From a virus, in IMG/VR virus record IMGVR_UViG_3300018080_001440, positions 1 through 25,830 of that record: a stretch of DNA of 25,830 bases; one strand, written 5' to 3'. Position 1 is the first letter of the stretch, and each line of letters begins with the position of its first letter. The position numbers and the translations under genes were made by a program. Below are positions 23,622 through 25,830 of the stretch, in pieces. Under the pieces are notes generated by a model that did no database searches, was not told the origin of the DNA, and saw only the letters and a list, made by a program, of their open reading frames with translations.

Positions 23622-24311
23622 TTACTTATCAGCTAACAATGCGTCAACAAAAGCATCTGGATAAATAGTCTTCCAATATTTGTCAAGCCTTGTCTTTTCT
23701 GCTGGTGTTAAGTTTGCAATCTTTTTGAAACCGGTAGTTGTGGAAGCTTCTTTAGTCTTTTCATCTTTGTCTTCATCTTTGTCATCATCTTTGTCATCCT
23801 TAGCTTTAAATTGATGCTCTTTTAAAGCTTCAGGTAAAGAGCCAGCTTCTTTAGTGTCTTTGTCTCCCTCGTCTTCCTTATTTTCTTCGCAAGGACCACT
23901 ACCTCGACCAGTACGAGGACCTTCCCCGTCGGGACCAGTACCATCTTGATTTCTAGCTACCTTCGTTCCAGCACTTGCTTCTACTTTAGGATCGTTAGTT
24001 AACTTCTCAGAACCTTCAGCTTTTGGTTGTCCACTGTCTTTGCCTTCTTCATCAGAGGGAGTAGTTTTAGCTTTTCCACCTTTGCCTCCGTCATTGTCTT
24101 TACCTCCAGCAACAGAGTCTTGGTTAGTAGATTCACCTTCTTGGTGCAAAGGTTCAACAGCCAACTGACCACTCGATGGGGCTTCGTCAGCTTCAGCAAC
24201 CTTAACGGCAGCTGTTTTTACGTTAGCGTTCTTCTCTTCAAGAAACTTCTGGCAGATTTCTTCGAAACTCTTAGTTTTTCCAACGCTGATTTTATTCGCA
24301 ATAAAATGCAT
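23622..24311 (-). CDS. Acidic low-complexity protein with a conserved C-terminal YWK/YPD motif
   Basis: A 229-aa protein with AAGGAG six bases before ATG. Residues 1-50 are ordered (MHFIANKISVGKTKSFEEIC, FLEEKNANVKTAAVKVAEAD). Residues 50-170 are Gly/Lys/Asp/Glu/Thr-rich and probably disordered (APSSGQLAVEPLHQEGEST, RTGRGSGPCEEN), including the Asp/Lys run DDKDDDKDEDKDEK. Residues 192-229 form a compact end: TGFKKIANLTPAEKTRL, DKYWKTIYPDAFVDALLADK. I recall this ending, and the SSGQ / RTG-GSGPC pieces, from unnamed structural-region proteins of uncultured phages. An internal core or scaffold-accessory role would fit but is inferred. The 118-bp gap before it is AT-rich and holds no gene. Confidence 0.72.
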   Translation of the reverse strand: MHFIANKISVGKTKSFEEICQKFLEEKNANVKTAAVKVAEADEAPSSGQLAVEPLHQEGESTNQDSVAGGKDNDGGKGGKAKTTPSDEEGKDSGQPKAEGSEKLTNDPKVEASAGTKVARNQDGTGPDGEGPRTGRGSGPCEENKEDEGDKDTKEAGSLPEALKEHQFKAKDDKDDDKDEDKDEKTKEASTTTGFKKIANLTPAEKTRLDKYWKTIYPDAFVDALLADK

Positions 24312-24429
24312 ATCTATCTCCTTGTTTAAATTTCAATAGCTTATTATAAAGCTTATACAATTATTATTATTAGTTACTGAAGGACTACTTAAAATCCTTT
24401 ATTTTTTATTTATGATGCTTGTCCTGCTA

Positions 24430-25830
24430 TCAAATAGTTGTTTGAGCTATTAAACTAGCGACATATTCTCGCAATTTTTTATTTGTCTTCATTGCCTCAA
24501 TATCTTTCATCATATCTCCTGTCAGGACGTTTGTAGAGGTTGGAGCAAATTGTTCTGGCTGTTCTTTAATTGCAGCATCCCCCTGATCGATTACTTTGTT
24601 ATTGTTTAAATCTTCCAGAGGTTCTTTTGTAAGAGTTGCTATCGGTTTGTATTCCCCTGCTATTATTTTCTGTATATCGTTACCAAATGTGTTCAAAGAG
24701 GCAACTACTTCATCAGCAGCGGCTATCGCTGTTCGGAAAGTAGTCATAGAAGAGATACTGCTAGTAATATCTGCTACTAATTTATTAATTCTAGTGTAAG
24801 CTTGTTTAGCTCTTGTTTGAGAAGCCGGATCTGCTGACTGGGTAGACATAGTCGCCATGTTAGCTGCTTCATTGCTTAAATCGTTAAGATAACTTTGAAG
24901 TTGTTGTTTTAAATTATTTACAAAATTTACAACGCCTTCTTCTTGATAGGTTCCTGGTTGTCTTGCTATTTTTAAATTATAGACAGGTGCAGACGCTCCT
25001 CTATTAGATAACATTTGTCCTGGTCCTGGATTAACAAAGTTGTTAACAGCATTTTGACCAGCTTGAAAAGCTTGCCCAGGCATTTGCTTAACAGTATTAA
25101 TAGCTTTACCAGCCATATCTTTCATTTTTTGGTTTCTAGCGTCTTGTGCCATTCCTTTTTGGTCTAATGCATTTTGATCAGTTTGAAATTGGTTTCCTGA
25201 CTGTATGGCATCTGACTTCATTGAATTGAATTGCTGCGAGAATTGCTTTGCTTTTTGGGATATACTTTTGAGTCTATTTACTATGTCTCCTGTGAGACCT
25301 TTCTCCCGACTCTTACCTGAAAAAGGGTTGATCTTTCTCGCTTTATTCATCCAATTTTCAAAGCCGCCTCCAAACTGTGCTTCTTTTAAAAGTTCGACAG
25401 AAACATTAGCTAATTTTTCGCTTAGTTCTTCTTGTCCGTTTTCTTTTAAAGTTTCGGCAATCTTGGATAGACTGTCAGCATCTGAAATGAGAGTATCGCT
25501 ATACTCCGCTTGTTTTTGCTCAAGAGATAAGTAGATGGAAATGCCTGGGCTTTTACCTTCAGCCATTTTTAATTCTACAGACTTAGCAAACTTCTTATTC
25601 TCTTTTTGTACCCAATCTGCTTGTTCTTGACTAGCATACTTAAAGAGGTTAGTGTCTTCTTGGGCATATTTTTCCCAGCCACTCTGATTATTATTTATGG
25701 CTTCGTTATATTCTTCCCAGCATTCTGTCCACACAACCTGAGCAGCCTTCTCTGGAGCTGTTGTTCTTTTCTGTCTATAGCAGTTATCCCAACATCTCTT
25801 TTGTCGTATCCAGTAACCTTGTGGACCTAC
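24430..25830 (-). CDS. Structural-region protein, 5' end off window
   Basis: The frame is open to the right edge, so the true start lies outside. The first visible residues are VGPQGYWIRQKRCWDNCYRQ, and a GTG at 25734 is internal rather than the start. The visible part is 466 residues. Residues 1-75 (counted from the edge) carry Cys/Trp pairs (RCWDNC, TECWEEY) and helices ending in LFKYASQEQADW. The middle is Gln/Asn/Ala-rich helical (AKQFSQQFNSMKSDA, AINTVKQMPGQAFQAGQNAV), the C-terminal half predicts long helices (VNFVNNLKQQLQSYLNDLSN, AYTRINKLVADITSSISSM), and the end is helical. Such Gln-rich helical proteins upstream of portal may be internal head or ejection proteins, but no family is recognised. 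Stop is TGA. Confidence 0.72.
   Translation of the reverse strand, partial: VGPQGYWIRQKRCWDNCYRQKRTTAPEKAAQVVWTECWEEYNEAINNNQSGWEKYAQEDTNLFKYASQEQADWVQKENKKFAKSVELKMAEGKSPGISIYLSLEQKQAEYSDTLISDADSLSKIAETLKENGQEELSEKLANVSVELLKEAQFGGGFENWMNKARKINPFSGKSREKGLTGDIVNRLKSISQKAKQFSQQFNSMKSDAIQSGNQFQTDQNALDQKGMAQDARNQKMKDMAGKAINTVKQMPGQAFQAGQNAVNNFVNPGPGQMLSNRGASAPVYNLKIARQPGTYQEEGVVNFVNNLKQQLQSYLNDLSNEAANMATMSTQSADPASQTRAKQAYTRINKLVADITSSISSMTTFRTAIAAADEVVASLNTFGNDIQKIIAGEYKPIATLTKEPLEDLNNNKVIDQGDAAIKEQPEQFAPTSTNVLTGDMMKDIEAMKTNKKLREYVASLIAQTTI

Noticed and set aside
24379-24412. A terminator hairpin (aagga...tcctt) in the gap near 24380
   Set aside because: The T run follows the stem only on the plus strand, where there is no gene; on the transcribed minus strand the following bases are not T-rich and the stem is five pairs.
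25732-25734. GTG at 25734 as the true start of the rightmost gene
   Set aside because: The frame remains open to the window edge with gene-like residues (Cys/Trp pairs continuing the same pattern), and there is no binding site before the GTG.

Overview
This 25.8-kb window looks like the late (virion-structure) region of an uncultured tailed dsDNA bacteriophage. Every convincing gene lies on the minus strand, so transcription runs from the right edge (25830) to the left edge (1). Genes are tightly packed, with AGGAG/AAGGAG-type ribosome binding sites, and several adjacent genes share a TAATG stop/start. The DNA is AT-rich. No tRNA, rRNA, CRISPR array, integrase or bacterial housekeeping gene was seen. 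The host cannot be named; the Shine-Dalgarno sequences only say it is a bacterium. Family calls come from reading motifs by eye, not from database searches.

Right part (25830-20349): a 5'-truncated structural gene, then acidic or disordered small structural/assembly proteins, a 413-aa protein with an N-terminal coiled coil, and a zinc-ribbon protein. The last two are separated by an A10 run at which a -1 frameshift, or a one-base homopolymer sequencing error, would fuse them. Middle part (20331-16451): a portal-like protein that carries a LAGLIDADG intein and also ends in a DUF559/Vsr-like PD-(D/E)XK nuclease domain after a Met/Gly/Pro-rich linker. A 174-aa protein is coupled to it. Next come a 57-aa zinc ribbon, a 66-aa basic protein and a 272-aa protein with a DUF2007-like C-terminus; the last two share the N-terminus MKILKTAS.

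The largest gene (15154-8444, 2236 codons) joins a prohead-protease-like domain, interrupted by a second intein immediately before the probable catalytic Ser, to a long acidic, repeat-bearing, scaffold-like tail. A strong in-frame internal ribosome binding site and ATG (12610) could make the scaffold part separately, as in lambda C/Nu3. A probable head decoration protein (8394-7804) and a probable HK97-fold major capsid protein (7725-6853) follow, and the block ends in a strong UUCG-loop terminator.

Left part: a very AT-rich island (6663-4251) holds a free-standing LAGLIDADG endonuclease, an overlapping orphan DNA methyltransferase and a small P-loop-like protein. Two tail-fibre-type genes then close the window: one with 75-residue repeats and HxH motifs, and one running off the left edge in an uninterrupted Gly-X-Y (Gly-Ser/Thr-Ser) tract. 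The main points of interest are the portal-nuclease fusion, two inteins placed in key head proteins plus a third homing endonuclease, the protease-scaffold fusion with an internal start, and the candidate frameshift.
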